Source: Pseudorhizobium pelagicum | GTDB taxonomy: Bacteria; Pseudomonadota; Alphaproteobacteria; Rhizobiales; Rhizobiaceae | Direction of reading: 5' to 3' | DNA length: 50,682 bases | Assembly: GCA_000722615.1 (NCBI GenBank) | Contig: JOKI01000007.1 | Coordinates: 1-50,682, forward strand | Position numbers and translations under genes: made by a program | The notes under the pieces: model-generated | Seen by the model: only the letters and a program-made list of their open reading frames with translations | Told to the model about the DNA's origin: nothing | Databases searched by the model: none | Shown here: positions 28,007-35,951 of the stretch, piece by piece | Position numbering within the stretch: the stretch's first letter is position 1 | Layout: each line of letters begins with the position of its first letter

Positions 28007-28032
28007 GGAGCTCCGCGTCGGCGCGGGGCTCC
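28007..28032. terminator. Hairpin between convergent phoX and sixA-like genes
   Basis: GGAGCTCCGCG pairs with CGCGGGGCTCC over 11 positions with one G-T pair, loop TCGG. It sits between the two stop codons and may end both transcripts, although a T-run is weak. Confidence 0.55.
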
Positions 28033-28036
28033 CCTT

Positions 28037-28585
28037 CTAGCGAAGCGAGCGCGGCGTCAGGAAGTCGGCGAGAAAGCCGGAGCCGGGTTCGACGCTCGGC
28101 CAGTCGCCGATAGCAAAATCGATCACCGCCAATGCGCCGGTCGGATATTTCTCGGCCATCGCGTCGCGCGCCTGCGCATGTCCTTCACCCACCAGCATCA
28201 GCGCCAGCTCCTGCAGGCCCGGATTGTGCCCGATCATCAACACGGTATCGGTATTTGCATCCGTCTTGCGCAGAACCTCGAGCATCTGGGCCGCGGACGC
28301 GTCATAGAGCGCCGGCGTGACGCGGGCCTCCACCGCGCCCGGCAGCCGGCTCTTCACCAGTTTCCAGGTTTCCTGCGTCCGTCTTGCGTCGGAAACGAGC
28401 GCGAGACCGGGAATGAGATGCTCGCGCGCCATGTGGTTGCCCATGGCCGGCGCCGCCTTCTCTCCCCGTTCGGCAAGAGGTCTCTCCTGATCCGGCACGC
28501 CCTCCGGCCAGGCGGACTTGGCATGCCGCAGGAGGAGCAGCCTGCGGTGGCGCGGTGGCGCTTTTCCGTCCGCGTGATCGGCCAT
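28037..28585 (-). CDS. SixA-type histidine phosphatase
   Basis: 182 residues of the histidine phosphatase superfamily: LLLLRHAKSAWPEG contains the RHAKS catalytic core, followed by DQERPLAERGEKAAPAMG, VSDARRTQETW and the second catalytic histidine in LMIGHNPGLQELALML. SixA removes phosphate from phosphohistidine proteins such as ArcB or PtsNPtsH; the alphaproteobacterial substrate is not known from sequence. Ribosome site GGAGGGG stands before the ATG. Confidence 0.85.
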   Translation of the reverse strand: MADHADGKAPPRHRRLLLLRHAKSAWPEGVPDQERPLAERGEKAAPAMGNHMAREHLIPGLALVSDARRTQETWKLVKSRLPGAVEARVTPALYDASAAQMLEVLRKTDANTDTVLMIGHNPGLQELALMLVGEGHAQARDAMAEKYPTGALAVIDFAIGDWPSVEPGSGFLADFLTPRSLR

Positions 28586-28690
28586 GGTGTCCCCTCCGCA
28601 ACGTGTTTTTCCGAGACCTCAAGATGGGGCAGCAACATTCGCAGGTCCAGCCATTCCTCCGAGCGACGCGGCGGGCACAGCTGCAACGCA

Positions 28691-28719
28691 AGATGCCGCC
28701 GGCAGGGCCGACGGCATCT
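28691..28719 (-). terminator. Terminator-like hairpin after leuC
   Basis: On the minus strand a 13-bp stem with one G-U pair and a 3-base loop lies 30 bases after the leuC stop (arms 28719-28707 and 28703-28691). The downstream T-run is poor (TTGC). Confidence 0.5.
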
Positions 28720-28748
28720 CTTAAAGCCAAGACGTCAGGATGGACGTG

Positions 28749-30155
28749 TTATTTCCACTCGCGGATGTCGACGAAGTGGCCGGCGACAGCGGCGGCCGCC
28801 GCCATGGCCGGGGAGACCAGGTGCGTGCGGCCCTTGTAGCCCTGGCGGCCCTCGAAATTGCGGTTCGAGGTCGAGGCGCAACGCTCGCCCGGCTTCAGCC
28901 GGTCGTCGTTCATCGCCAGGCACATCGAGCAGCCGGGCTCACGCCATTCGAAGCCGGCATCGAGGAAGATCCTGTCCAGCCCCTCGGCCTCTGCCTGTTC
29001 CTTGACGAGGCCGGAGCCCGGGACGACCATGGCCGAGACGGTCGGAGCGATCGTGCGGCCTTCGACCACCTTGGCGGCAGCGCGCAGGTCCTCGATGCGG
29101 CCGTTGGTGCAGGAACCGATGAAGACTCGGTCGATGGCGATGTCGGTGATCTTCGTCCCCGGCTTCAGGCCCATGTAATCGAGCGCACGCCACTTCGACG
29201 TCCGCTTGTTCTCGTCCTGGATTTCGTCAGGGTTGGGCACGGCGCCCTGGACCGAGATGACATCTTCTGGAGAGGAGCCCCAGGAAACGATCGGCGGCAG
29301 GTTTGCCGCATCGAGCACGATGACCTTGTCGAAATGCGCGCCCTCGTCGGAGTGCAGGCCCTTCCAGTAGTCGAGCGCCATGTCCCAGGCCTTGCCCTTC
29401 GGCGCCCGCGGCTTGTCCTTGATGTATTCGAAGGTCGTCTCGTCGGGTGCGATCAGGCCGGCACGGGCACCGCCTTCGATCGTCATGTTGCAGATCGTCA
29501 TGCGGCCTTCCATCGACAAGGCGCGGATCGCCTCGCCGGCGAATTCGATGACGTGGCCGGTGCCGCCGGCGGTGCCGATTTCGCCGATGATGGCGAGGAT
29601 GATGTCCTTGGCGGTGACGCCCGGCGGCAGCTGGCCGTCGACACGCACCAGCATGTTCTTCGCCTTCTTCTGCACCAGCGTCTGGGTCGCCAGCACGTGC
29701 TCGACCTCGGACGTGCCGATGCCGTGCGCCAGCGCCCCGAAGGCGCCATGGGTCGAGGTGTGGCTGTCGCCGCAGACGATCGTCATGCCGGGAAGCGTGA
29801 AGCCCTGTTCGGGCCCGACAATGTGGACGATGCCCTGCCGCTTGTCCTTCTCGGAGTAGTATTCGACGCCGAAGTCATGGGCGTTCTGGGCCAGCGCCTC
29901 CACCTGGATGCGGCTTTCCTCGTTCTTGATGCCGATGTGACGGTCCGGCGTTGTCGGAACGTTGTGGTCGACGACAGCAAGCGTCTTCTGCGGCGCACGG
30001 ACCGTGCGGCCGGCAAGCCGCAGTCCTTCGAAGGCCTGCGGGCTCGTCACCTCATGGACGAGGTGACGGTCGATGTAGAGGAGACAGGTGCCGTTGTCGT
30101 CGCTGACGACGTGGTCGTCCCAGATCTTGTCGTAGAGGGTGCGAGGTGTGCTCAT
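28749..30155 (-). CDS. leuC: 3-isopropylmalate dehydratase large subunit
   Basis: 468 residues from the ATG before [16 protein letters not shown], the usual rhizobial start; in-frame starts further upstream add non-family residues. LeuC with LeuD interconverts 2- and 3-isopropylmalate in leucine synthesis. Iron-sulfur ligands are in GSCTNGR and the later CSMCLAMN. Substrate-region stretches include [26 protein letters not shown] and [13 protein letters not shown]. The gene is complete and alone; leuD is not in the window. Confidence 0.95.
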   Translation of the reverse strand: MSTPRTLYDKIWDDHVVSDDNGTCLLYIDRHLVHEVTSPQAFEGLRLAGRTVRAPQKTLAVVDHNVPTTPDRHIGIKNEESRIQVEALAQNAHDFGVEYYSEKDKRQGIVHIVGPEQGFTLPGMTIVCGDSHTSTHGAFGALAHGIGTSEVEHVLATQTLVQKKAKNMLVRVDGQLPPGVTAKDIILAIIGEIGTAGGTGHVIEFAGEAIRALSMEGRMTICNMTIEGGARAGLIAPDETTFEYIKDKPRAPKGKAWDMALDYWKGLHSDEGAHFDKVIVLDAANLPPIVSWGSSPEDVISVQGAVPNPDEIQDENKRTSKWRALDYMGLKPGTKITDIAIDRVFIGSCTNGRIEDLRAAAKVVEGRTIAPTVSAMVVPGSGLVKEQAEAEGLDRIFLDAGFEWREPGCSMCLAMNDDRLKPGERCASTSNRNFEGRQGYKGRTHLVSPAMAAAAAVAGHFVDIREWK

Positions 30156-30229
30156 GGCTGCCATCCATTGGAAATGTAAATGCGGGGAAGAGGCCGGCAC
30201 GTATCGCTGCCGGTGCGATATGGATCAGC

Positions 30230-30346
30230 TCAGCGAAGTCGGCTGTTCAGAGCGCCGGAAATGCGCGCGAAAAAGCGTGCCGGCAGACGCTTGTGGTCCT
30301 GCAGCACGATGAACTGGTTCGCAAGGCATCCGAATTTCGATCCCAT
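30230..30346 (-). CDS. Small ORF upstream of leuC (38 residues)
   Basis: MGSKFGCLANQFIVLQDHKR then LPARFFARISGALNSRLR, ending 74 bases before leuC. The frame has good codon use and a basic, amphipathic C-terminus, but no ribosome site is apparent. It is not leucine-rich, so it does not look like a leader peptide of leuC. It may be a small unannotated protein of rhizobia or chance coding. Confidence 0.4.
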   Translation of the reverse strand: MGSKFGCLANQFIVLQDHKRLPARFFARISGALNSRLR

Positions 30347-30403
30347 GGCGGGGTATTTAGCAGTTTTGCGACGCCCGTTCAACATGGATGCGCGGCGCTC
30401 TTC

Positions 30404-30880
30404 TCAGGCGCGCCGGTCTGCGCGCCCGGCGACCAGCTGGTCCAGGGACAGCCGCCCCGGCCCACGGGCGATGATCAGCAGCAGACAGGCGGCCCAGGTG
30501 CCGTGCGTCGGCCAGGCGTCGGGATAGACGAAGATCTGGATCACCAGCGTCATGGCGAGCAGCCCGAGCGCCGCCAGGCGGCTGCCAAGCCCGATCACCA
30601 GCAGGATAGGCAGGAGATGTTCGGCCAGCGTCGCCATGTAGGCTGCAATCATCGGGCTGATCAGCGGCAGGGCGTATTCGTGCTCGAACAGATAGACCGC
30701 ATTTTCCGACACGCGCCAGCCGTCGAGCTTCGTCTGCCCGGACTTCCAGAAGACGGCGGCGATCGACAGGCGGGCGACGATCGCGATCAGGTCGTGTGGA
30801 ATACGGTCGAGCAGTGTGACACCGTCCTGCAGGCGGCGGGACAGGCTGTTGTCGGCGGAAACGGCGCTCGGGCTGCTCAT
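30404..30880 (-). CDS. DoxX-family membrane protein (BufD-like)
   Basis: 158 residues with four membrane segments, including the DoxX marks IAIVARLSIAAVFWKSGQTKLDGW and ATLAEHLLPILLVIGLGSRLAALGLL. It overlaps the bufC stop by 4 bases and closes the bufferin operon. In bufABCD clusters a DoxX protein of this type is regular; its biochemical job there is not settled, possibly redox supply to the modification step. Confidence 0.85.
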   Translation of the reverse strand: MSSPSAVSADNSLSRRLQDGVTLLDRIPHDLIAIVARLSIAAVFWKSGQTKLDGWRVSENAVYLFEHEYALPLISPMIAAYMATLAEHLLPILLVIGLGSRLAALGLLAMTLVIQIFVYPDAWPTHGTWAACLLLIIARGPGRLSLDQLVAGRADRRA

Positions 30881-31650
30881 GGCTGGTCTCCCTGGTCTAT
30901 GAGGATGGCTGAAAAGGCGCCGGCACCCAGCGCACCGGCCAGATTGGCGGCGAGGTCAAAGGCGGCATCGGCAGCCATCGCCGCTTCTGCCGCCGTCGTC
31001 AGCGTCATGCCGTCGGTGAGCGCTTCCAGGAAGACGGCACCGCCGGGCGGCAGCCGCAGCACCTCGACGACCAGATGCGGCCGCACGACCAGCGCATCCT
31101 GCGGCGTCCAGCCGGCAATTGCCGCCGCCGGCAGCTCGCCGGCATTCATCGCCCAGATGGTGACGACCGGAAAGGCGGAGCGGACGAGTGCGGTGGAGGG
31201 ATGGAAGACAAGTCTCAATTCGGCCAGTCTTTCCGGCGCGACCGCCGCAAGCCGTGCCGGATCGAGCGGTGCGGCATCGGCGGCGTGGTAGGCGCGCCCG
31301 CGGGCGATCTCCAGCCGCATCACGTCGGGCAGATACGGCACGGACTGCGCCGGCGGGAAACCGGCCGCGAACTCGGGAAGATCGTCCCCGTACAGGAAGA
31401 GCAGCGGCGAACGCGGCGGATGCGCGCGGATGAAGGTGTCGGCCATCGCGGCGAAGAAATCCTCCCCGACGATCCGTTCTGCGGCAGGAAAGCGGCTGGC
31501 GAGCGCCCGGCGCAGGCCCATCATGACGTTGTTGCGGTAGACGTCGTAGCGCGCCTTCGGCTGTCGCGAATTCCACGAAGACAGACCGTCCGGAAGCGGG
31601 CTGTCCGGCGCCATCAGCGCCGCGGCAAATCTCTGCTGCATGCTGGACAT
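30877..31650 (-). CDS. bufC: BufC-like partner protein (DUF2063, DNA-binding-domain-annotated)
   Basis: 257 residues. The N-terminal DUF2063 domain (MQQRFAAALMAP, RYDVYRNNVMMGLRRALASRFPAAERIVGEDFFAAMADTFIRAHPPRSPLLFLYGDDLPEFA) is clear; the C-terminal half is a variable ligand-presenting domain. DUF2063 was once called a DNA-binding domain, but in these clusters it acts as the recognition partner of the MNIO enzyme BufB and binds the precursor peptide. Start at ATG behind AGGAGG. Downstream of bufB by 9 bases and overlapping bufD. Confidence 0.85.
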   Translation of the reverse strand: MSSMQQRFAAALMAPDSPLPDGLSSWNSRQPKARYDVYRNNVMMGLRRALASRFPAAERIVGEDFFAAMADTFIRAHPPRSPLLFLYGDDLPEFAAGFPPAQSVPYLPDVMRLEIARGRAYHAADAAPLDPARLAAVAPERLAELRLVFHPSTALVRSAFPVVTIWAMNAGELPAAAIAGWTPQDALVVRPHLVVEVLRLPPGGAVFLEALTDGMTLTTAAEAAMAADAAFDLAANLAGALGAGAFSAILIDQGDQP

Positions 31651-31659
31651 GACCGCCTC

Positions 31660-32508
31660 CTAGGCCGCAAGCGCCGACCGGCGCAGGATGGCCTCCGCGG
31701 CCTCTGCCTCGGATCGCAGCACCGGCCACGCCGGCACGTCATTGTCCCATTCGATCAGCGTGGCCACCGGTCCGATGCGGGCGACGACCTCCGCGTAGAG
31801 CGCCCAGACCGGATCGCGCACCGGGGTGTCATGGGAATCGATCAGCAGTGGCGCGCCCAGATCGTCCTCTGTCTCGGAATGCCCGCCGAGGTGGATCTCG
31901 CGCACGTGGCGGATCGGGAAGCGTGCCAGGTAGCTGCGGGGGTCGGTGTTGTGGTTGGTCGAGGCGACGAAGACGTTGTTGATGTCCAGCAGCAGGCCGC
32001 AACCGCTTCGTTTCACCACCTCGTCGAGGAAGTCCGTCTCCTCGTAGGTGCTTTCCTCGAACAGCAGGTAGGTTGCAGGGTTCTCGAGCAGCATCTGGCG
32101 CCCGAGCGTGGTCTGGACCTCGTCGATGTGCCGACAGATCTGTTCGAGCGTTTCGCGGGTGTAGGGGAGTGGAAGCAGGTCGTTCAGGAAGGTCGTGTCA
32201 TGGGTGGACCAGGCCAGGTGCTCGGAGAAACTCTCCGGCTGGTAGCGGTCACAGACTTGCCTCAGGCGCCGGAGATGGTCCTGGTCGAGCGGCTGCAGCG
32301 AACCGATCGACAGGCCGACGCCGTGGATCGACAGTGCGTAGACTTCCCTTAGTCGGCTAAGCTGCGCATGGGGTGGTCCGCCGGCGCCCATGTAGTTCTC
32401 GGCATGCACCTCAAAGAAGCCGACCGGCTGCCGCTCGGCATCGATCATGGCGAAATGCTCGGGCTTGAAGCCCACGCCCGCACGGGCGGGAAGCTGCGAT
32501 GCTTTCAT
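31660..32508 (-). CDS. bufB: BufB, MNIO (DUF692) iron-dependent oxidase
   Basis: 282 residues of DUF692, a TIM-barrel enzyme with several non-heme irons: [12 protein letters not shown] at the start, [59 protein letters not shown] and REIHLGGH carry the expected His/Asp/Glu ligands. MNIO enzymes modify cysteines in ribosomally made peptides. With BufC it is expected to convert BufA cysteines to thiooxazole groups. Cytoplasmic. The gap of 63 bases to bufA1 contains a strong hairpin. Confidence 0.9.
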   Translation of the reverse strand: MKASQLPARAGVGFKPEHFAMIDAERQPVGFFEVHAENYMGAGGPPHAQLSRLREVYALSIHGVGLSIGSLQPLDQDHLRRLRQVCDRYQPESFSEHLAWSTHDTTFLNDLLPLPYTRETLEQICRHIDEVQTTLGRQMLLENPATYLLFEESTYEETDFLDEVVKRSGCGLLLDINNVFVASTNHNTDPRSYLARFPIRHVREIHLGGHSETEDDLGAPLLIDSHDTPVRDPVWALYAEVVARIGPVATLIEWDNDVPAWPVLRSEAEAAEAILRRSALAA

Positions 32509-32527
32509 GACGCGTCTCCGGAAGAAG

Positions 32528-32552
32528 AGGCGCCGCAGCCATTGCGGCGCCT
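32528..32552 (-). terminator. Hairpin between bufA1 and bufB, likely partial terminator
   Basis: AGGCGCCGC and GCGGCGCCT make a perfect 9-bp GC stem with a 7-base loop; on the minus strand CTTCTTCC follows. This should reduce read-through into bufB and protect the bufA1 message. Confidence 0.6.
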
Positions 32553-32571
32553 TTGCTCGTCAGCCTGCGGC

Positions 32572-32856
32572 TCAGGCGGGAGCCGGGCCGGCTTCCAGCA
32601 TGCCGTGGCCGTTCGGCGTCATCATCGCCTGGCAGGTGCCGGCCGGTACGAGCTTCCAGGCATTCTGCTGGTAATCGACCTTGGAGGTACCGGCGCAGGT
32701 GGTGCCGGGGCCGGCGGCGCAATCGTTCTGTCCCTTGAGGGCAACGCCGTAGCACTTCTCCTTGCCCGCTTCCTGGGCGAAGGCGGGGGATGTGATCGAC
32801 GCGAGTGCCGAGGTGACGGATGCCGCGATGGCAAGGGATATCATGCTGGTCTTCAT
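32572..32856 (-). CDS. bufA1: Bufferin BufA1 (DUF2282), copper-sequestering RiPP precursor
   Basis: 94 residues with a Sec signal peptide cleaved near AFA-QEA (residue 27). Four cysteines are conserved: Cys35 (KCYGV), Cys46 (NDCAAG), Cys54 (TTCAG) and Cys75 (GTCQ), with the DUF2282 spacing. Bufferins are modified by BufB/BufC and exported to bind copper in the periplasm, giving copper tolerance. It is the promoter-proximal gene, behind a SigF-type promoter 46 bases upstream. Assignment rests on the operon and the cysteine pattern. Confidence 0.9.
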   Translation of the reverse strand: MKTSMISLAIAASVTSALASITSPAFAQEAGKEKCYGVALKGQNDCAAGPGTTCAGTSKVDYQQNAWKLVPAGTCQAMMTPNGHGMLEAGPAPA

Positions 32857-32901
32857 GTTCGGTCTCCCTGGTAAGCAGAGCCTCTCTGGCCTGCATGGAG
32901 A

Positions 32902-32929
32902 CTTACGCCCGGTGCTGAGCGGGTGTTAC
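32902..32929 (-). promoter_or_regulatory. SigF-type promoter of the bufferin operon
   Basis: On the minus strand: GTAACA (32929-32924), 16 bases, CGTAAG (32907-32902), ahead of bufA1. It matches the GTAAC-N16-CGWA pattern of SigF-type ECF promoters and the promoter found in front of sigF itself at 33058-33085. The expected 5' UTR is about 40 bases. Confidence 0.7.
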
Positions 32930-33057
32930 ATCGGGATCGAAAATTCCTGCGAAAGGGTGGGTGAGGCCCACGCCGATTTGTTTGGACGGTACCGCCATAT
33001 GCTCTATCGTGGAGATGGTTGCTCGAAACGCCTCGACAAGAAAAACCGCAGGCGCGT

Positions 33058-33085
33058 GTAACGATCGGTTCGGCGGCGGCGTAGG
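33058..33085 (+). promoter_or_regulatory. SigF-type autoregulatory promoter of sigF-nrsF
   Basis: GTAACG (33058-33063), 16 bases, CGTAGG (33080-33085). Same elements and same spacing as the bufA1 promoter on the other strand. The -10 is only about 10 bases ahead of the sigF start, so the message would be nearly leaderless. Confidence 0.7.
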
Positions 33086-33094
33086 ACTATCCGA

Positions 33095-33652
33095 ATGAAA
33101 GATCTGGCGCGTGAAGAGCAGTGGTCCGCGTGGATGCGGGCGGCGATCGGTGGTGACACGCATGCGTATCACCGCTTCCTCTCGTCCGTTGCGCCGCACC
33201 TGCGCACCATGGCACGCCGGCGCTGCGCCCAGTTCGGTGCGCCCGCCAGTGAGGCCGAAGACATCGTGCAGGAGGTTTTGCTGTCCATCCACCTCAAACG
33301 TGGCACCTGGGATTCATCGCGCCCCATCGCACCCTGGATCTCGACCATCATCCGCAACAAGCTGATCGACAGCCTGCGCCGGCGCGGCCGTCATATCGAC
33401 GTGCCGCTGGATGACGTGATCGCCGTGCTGCAGGTCGACGAGCAGGCGCAGGCGCAGGAACGGCTCGATGTGGACCGGATCCTGAAGACACTGAAGGAAC
33501 CCCAGCGGACGATCGTCCAGGCGATCTCGGTGGAAGGCAGCAGCGTTCGCGAGACGGCAGGCCGGGTCAATATGACCGAGGGGGCGGTCCGCGTGGCACT
33601 GCACCGGGCGTTGAAGGCGCTATTGCTGACCTATCGGGAGCCAATGACGTGA
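33095..33652 (+). CDS. sigF: ECF sigma factor SigF
   Basis: 185 residues, ECF type: region 2 with PASEAEDIVQEVLLSIHLKRGTWDSSRPIAPWISTIIRNKLIDSLRRRGR, and region 4 with LKEPQRTIVQAISVEGSSVRETAGRVNMTEGAVRVALHRALKALL. The immediate neighbour is an NrsF-type membrane anti-sigma, fixing the assignment to the SigF group (ECF16-like). In Caulobacter SigF answers to heavy metals and oxidants. No ribosome site precedes the ATG, in line with leaderless translation. It presumably activates its own operon and the divergent bufferin operon. Confidence 0.85.
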   Translation: MKDLAREEQWSAWMRAAIGGDTHAYHRFLSSVAPHLRTMARRRCAQFGAPASEAEDIVQEVLLSIHLKRGTWDSSRPIAPWISTIIRNKLIDSLRRRGRHIDVPLDDVIAVLQVDEQAQAQERLDVDRILKTLKEPQRTIVQAISVEGSSVRETAGRVNMTEGAVRVALHRALKALLLTYREPMT

Positions 33653-34284
33653 AGACCGACGAACTCATCAACCTGCTGTCCCAGGATTCGGCGGTCCGCT
33701 TCCGCTTCGGCCAGGCACTGGCGGTTGCCCTTCTCGCAGGTGTCCTGCTTGCAGGCCTGTTCTTCTTCGCAGCGATGGGGTTTCGGCCCGACATCTACGC
33801 GGCGCTGGAGAGCCTCCGATTCATCTTCAAGCTCGTGGTGACCCTGGCGCTGTTCCTGGCCGCCTCCAACCTGATGGTGCAAATCGGGCGGCCGGGTGCC
33901 CGGCTTCAATGGCCGGCCGTCACGCTCGTGCTGGTGCCGCTGCTGCTGGTGGGGGCCGTGGTCGCAGAGCTTGCGGCGGTCCCCTCTGCCAGGTGGGGCG
34001 CGCAGATGATCGGGCGCAATGCGCACGAGTGCCTGTCGCTGATCCCGCTTTTGTCGATCGGCCCGCTTTCGGCATTCATCCTCGCCCTGCGCCAGGGCGC
34101 TCCGCAACATCCGGGCAGAGCCGGCGCGGTGGCCGGGTTGGCGGCGGGCGGGCTTGCAGCGGCCTTCTATGCCTCCAACTGCACCGACGACAGCCCGCTC
34201 TTCGTGGCGCTCTGGTACACGCTCGCGATCGGTATCGTCACCGGCGCCGGCTATCTTGCCGGAAAGCGTTGGCTGACCTGGTAG
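33649..34284 (+). CDS. nrsF: NrsF-type membrane anti-sigma factor (DUF1109)
   Basis: 211 residues from GTG overlapping the sigF stop by 4 bases. Six membrane segments are visible. Two cysteines, Cys128 (NAHECLS) and Cys178 (ASNCTDDS), correspond to the pair in Caulobacter NrsF needed for release of SigF on metal or oxidant exposure. The cytoplasmic N-terminus MKTDELINLLSQDSAV is the usual SigF-binding part. It keeps SigF at the membrane until stress. Followed by a terminator shared with rplS. Confidence 0.9.
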   Translation: MKTDELINLLSQDSAVRFRFGQALAVALLAGVLLAGLFFFAAMGFRPDIYAALESLRFIFKLVVTLALFLAASNLMVQIGRPGARLQWPAVTLVLVPLLLVGAVVAELAAVPSARWGAQMIGRNAHECLSLIPLLSIGPLSAFILALRQGAPQHPGRAGAVAGLAAGGLAAAFYASNCTDDSPLFVALWYTLAIGIVTGAGYLAGKRWLTW

Positions 34285-34314
34285 CCGGCCGAACGGTATT
34301 GCGGCGACGGCAAT

Positions 34315-34341
34315 AAAAAAGGCGGCCCGGAGGCCGCCTTT
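34315..34341. terminator. Bidirectional terminator between nrsF and rplS
   Basis: AAAGGCGGCC, loop CGGA, GGCCGCCTTT: a perfect 10-bp stem, with A-run on the left (34315-34320) and T-run on the right, so it can end both convergent transcripts. Confidence 0.85.
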
Positions 34342-34362
34342 CTTGAAATCTGGATGAAACGC

Positions 34363-34920
34363 TTATTCTGCAGAGGTCTCTGCAGCCTTTGCGTCTTCCG
34401 CTGCCTGGGCAGCAGCAGCTTCCGCTGCCTTTGCTTCTTCGGCTTCGGCTGCTGCCTTCTCGGCGGCAAGCGCCTGAGCTGCTGCAACCTTTTCAGCCTC
34501 GATGCGGGCCTTTTCTTCCGCAGCGGCGGCGCGCTCGGCGTCGTTCAGCTTGCGGGCGCGGGTGCCCGTGTCTTCGACGATACGAGCCGACTTGCCGCGA
34601 CGATCGCGCAGGTAGTAAAGCTTGGCGCGGCGAACCTTACCGCGGCGGACGATTTCGACGCCTTCGACGAGCGGCGAATAGACCGGGAATACGCGCTCGA
34701 CGCCTTCGCCGTAGGAGATCTTGCGAACCGTGAAGCTCTCGTTGATGCCGCCGCCGGAGCGGGCGATGCAGACGCCTTCATAGGCCTGCACGCGGGTACG
34801 GGTGCCTTCGCGGACGCGAACGTTGACGCGGACGGTGTCGCCGGCAGAGAATTCCGGCAGCTTGCGCTGAGCTTCGATCTTGGCGGCCTGTTCGGCTTCC
34901 AATTCCTGAATGATGTTCAT
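34363..34920 (-). CDS. rplS: 50S ribosomal protein L19 with long C-terminal tail
   Basis: 185 residues. The core ([76 protein letters not shown], then [19 protein letters not shown]) is standard L19 at about 120 residues. The tail of about 60 residues is almost only Ala, Glu and Lys, predicted helix or coiled coil. This rhizobial-type extension is absent from E. coli L19 (115 residues). The upstream leader carries alternative hairpins (34976-35010). Confidence 0.95.
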   Translation of the reverse strand: MNIIQELEAEQAAKIEAQRKLPEFSAGDTVRVNVRVREGTRTRVQAYEGVCIARSGGGINESFTVRKISYGEGVERVFPVYSPLVEGVEIVRRGKVRRAKLYYLRDRRGKSARIVEDTGTRARKLNDAERAAAAEEKARIEAEKVAAAQALAAEKAAAEAEEAKAAEAAAAQAAEDAKAAETSAE

Positions 34921-34975
34921 AGGTCAAACCTCTATGTTTTTCTGAAACAGCCAGAGCGCTCGGTCGTCATCCCTT

Positions 34976-35010
34976 GGTCAATGCCTCAGGAGTTGACCCT
35001 TTCGGGCCAA
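34976..35010 (-). promoter_or_regulatory. Alternative-hairpin element in the rplS leader
   Basis: On the minus strand TTGGCCC-GAAA-GGGTCAA folds as a 7-bp stem (34993-35010 region, one G-U pair). Its right arm GGTCAA also pairs perfectly with TTGACC at 34981-34976. The two stems exclude each other, as in attenuators or autoregulatory leaders. It lies 56-90 bases ahead of the L19 start. Confidence 0.35.
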
Positions 35011-35204
35011 GAGCGGGTTCACCATTCTTTGCTTGCTGGTCGAGGGGAAAACCCCATGTCCGCGTGGGCCATTACACCAAAGAAACGGCTTTGTCATCCC
35101 GTTGCGCCGGAAATAGTTGCCGTACCGGTGGCGCGGTCGCGGTCCTTGCAGTCGCGGACGCGGGCGGCTATGTCGTCAGCGTCATTGCCGGGGAAGATCA
35201 TACC

Positions 35205-35951
35205 ATGACCATTGTCACCATGCTGCTGCTGTTCGTTGCTGCCTTTTTCGCGGGCGCGGTGAACGCCATTGCCGGCGGCGGGACCTTCCTGACCTTCGGC
35301 GCCCTGACACTGGCCGGCATCCCGCCGATCACCGCCAATGCAACCTCCTCGATCACGCAGTTCCCGGGCTACATTACCTCCACCTTCGCCTATCGCGACG
35401 AGATCACCAAAAGCTGGCGCAGCGCCGTGGCACTGTCGGTCGTCTCGGTCATCGGTGCGCTGGGAGGCTCGCTGCTGCTCCTGTCGCTGGACAATCCGTC
35501 CTTCCGCGCCATCGTTCCTTGGCTGCTGGCGGCGGCAACCGCCATCTTCGCCGCCGGACCGTGGCTGAAGCCCAAGGTATCGGCCGACAAGCCGGTCAAT
35601 TCGCCCATCAGCGTCGTGGCGCAGTTCTTTACCGCCATCTACGGCGGCTTCTTCGGCGCCGGCATGGGGATCATGATGCTGGCCGTGCTGGGGATTACCT
35701 CCGGCGGCACCTACCACCACCTCAACGCGCTGAAGAACCTGCTGTCGATCCTGATCGCGGCCGTCGCGATCGTCATCTTCGTCGGCGGCGGTGTCGTCGC
35801 CTGGCCGCAGGCGCTGGTGATGATCCCGGGCGTGGCGCTCGGTGGCTATGCTGGCGTCTGGATGGCGCGTCGCGTGCCGCAGACGGCGATGCGCCTGGTC
35901 GTCGTCGCCATCGGCGTGGCGCTGACGATCTACTACTTCGTCACCGGCTGA
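35205..35951 (+). CDS. TSUP (TauE/SafE) family membrane permease
   Basis: 248 residues with about eight membrane segments. Family marks are [37 protein letters not shown] and the second-half copy [20 protein letters not shown]...[13 protein letters not shown] proteins carry sulfite, sulfoacetate or other small anions; the substrate is not decidable. The start is the ATG behind GGGGAAG; the open frame upstream is non-coding. It ends inside the trmD stop region, overlapping convergently by 19 bases. Confidence 0.85.
   Translation: MTIVTMLLLFVAAFFAGAVNAIAGGGTFLTFGALTLAGIPPITANATSSITQFPGYITSTFAYRDEITKSWRSAVALSVVSVIGALGGSLLLLSLDNPSFRAIVPWLLAAATAIFAAGPWLKPKVSADKPVNSPISVVAQFFTAIYGGFFGAGMGIMMLAVLGITSGGTYHHLNALKNLLSILIAAVAIVIFVGGGVVAWPQALVMIPGVALGGYAGVWMARRVPQTAMRLVVVAIGVALTIYYFVTG

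Noticed and set aside
28740..30179. 479-residue open frame opposite leuC
   Set aside because: Antisense shadow; LeuC iron-sulfur motifs settle the strand.
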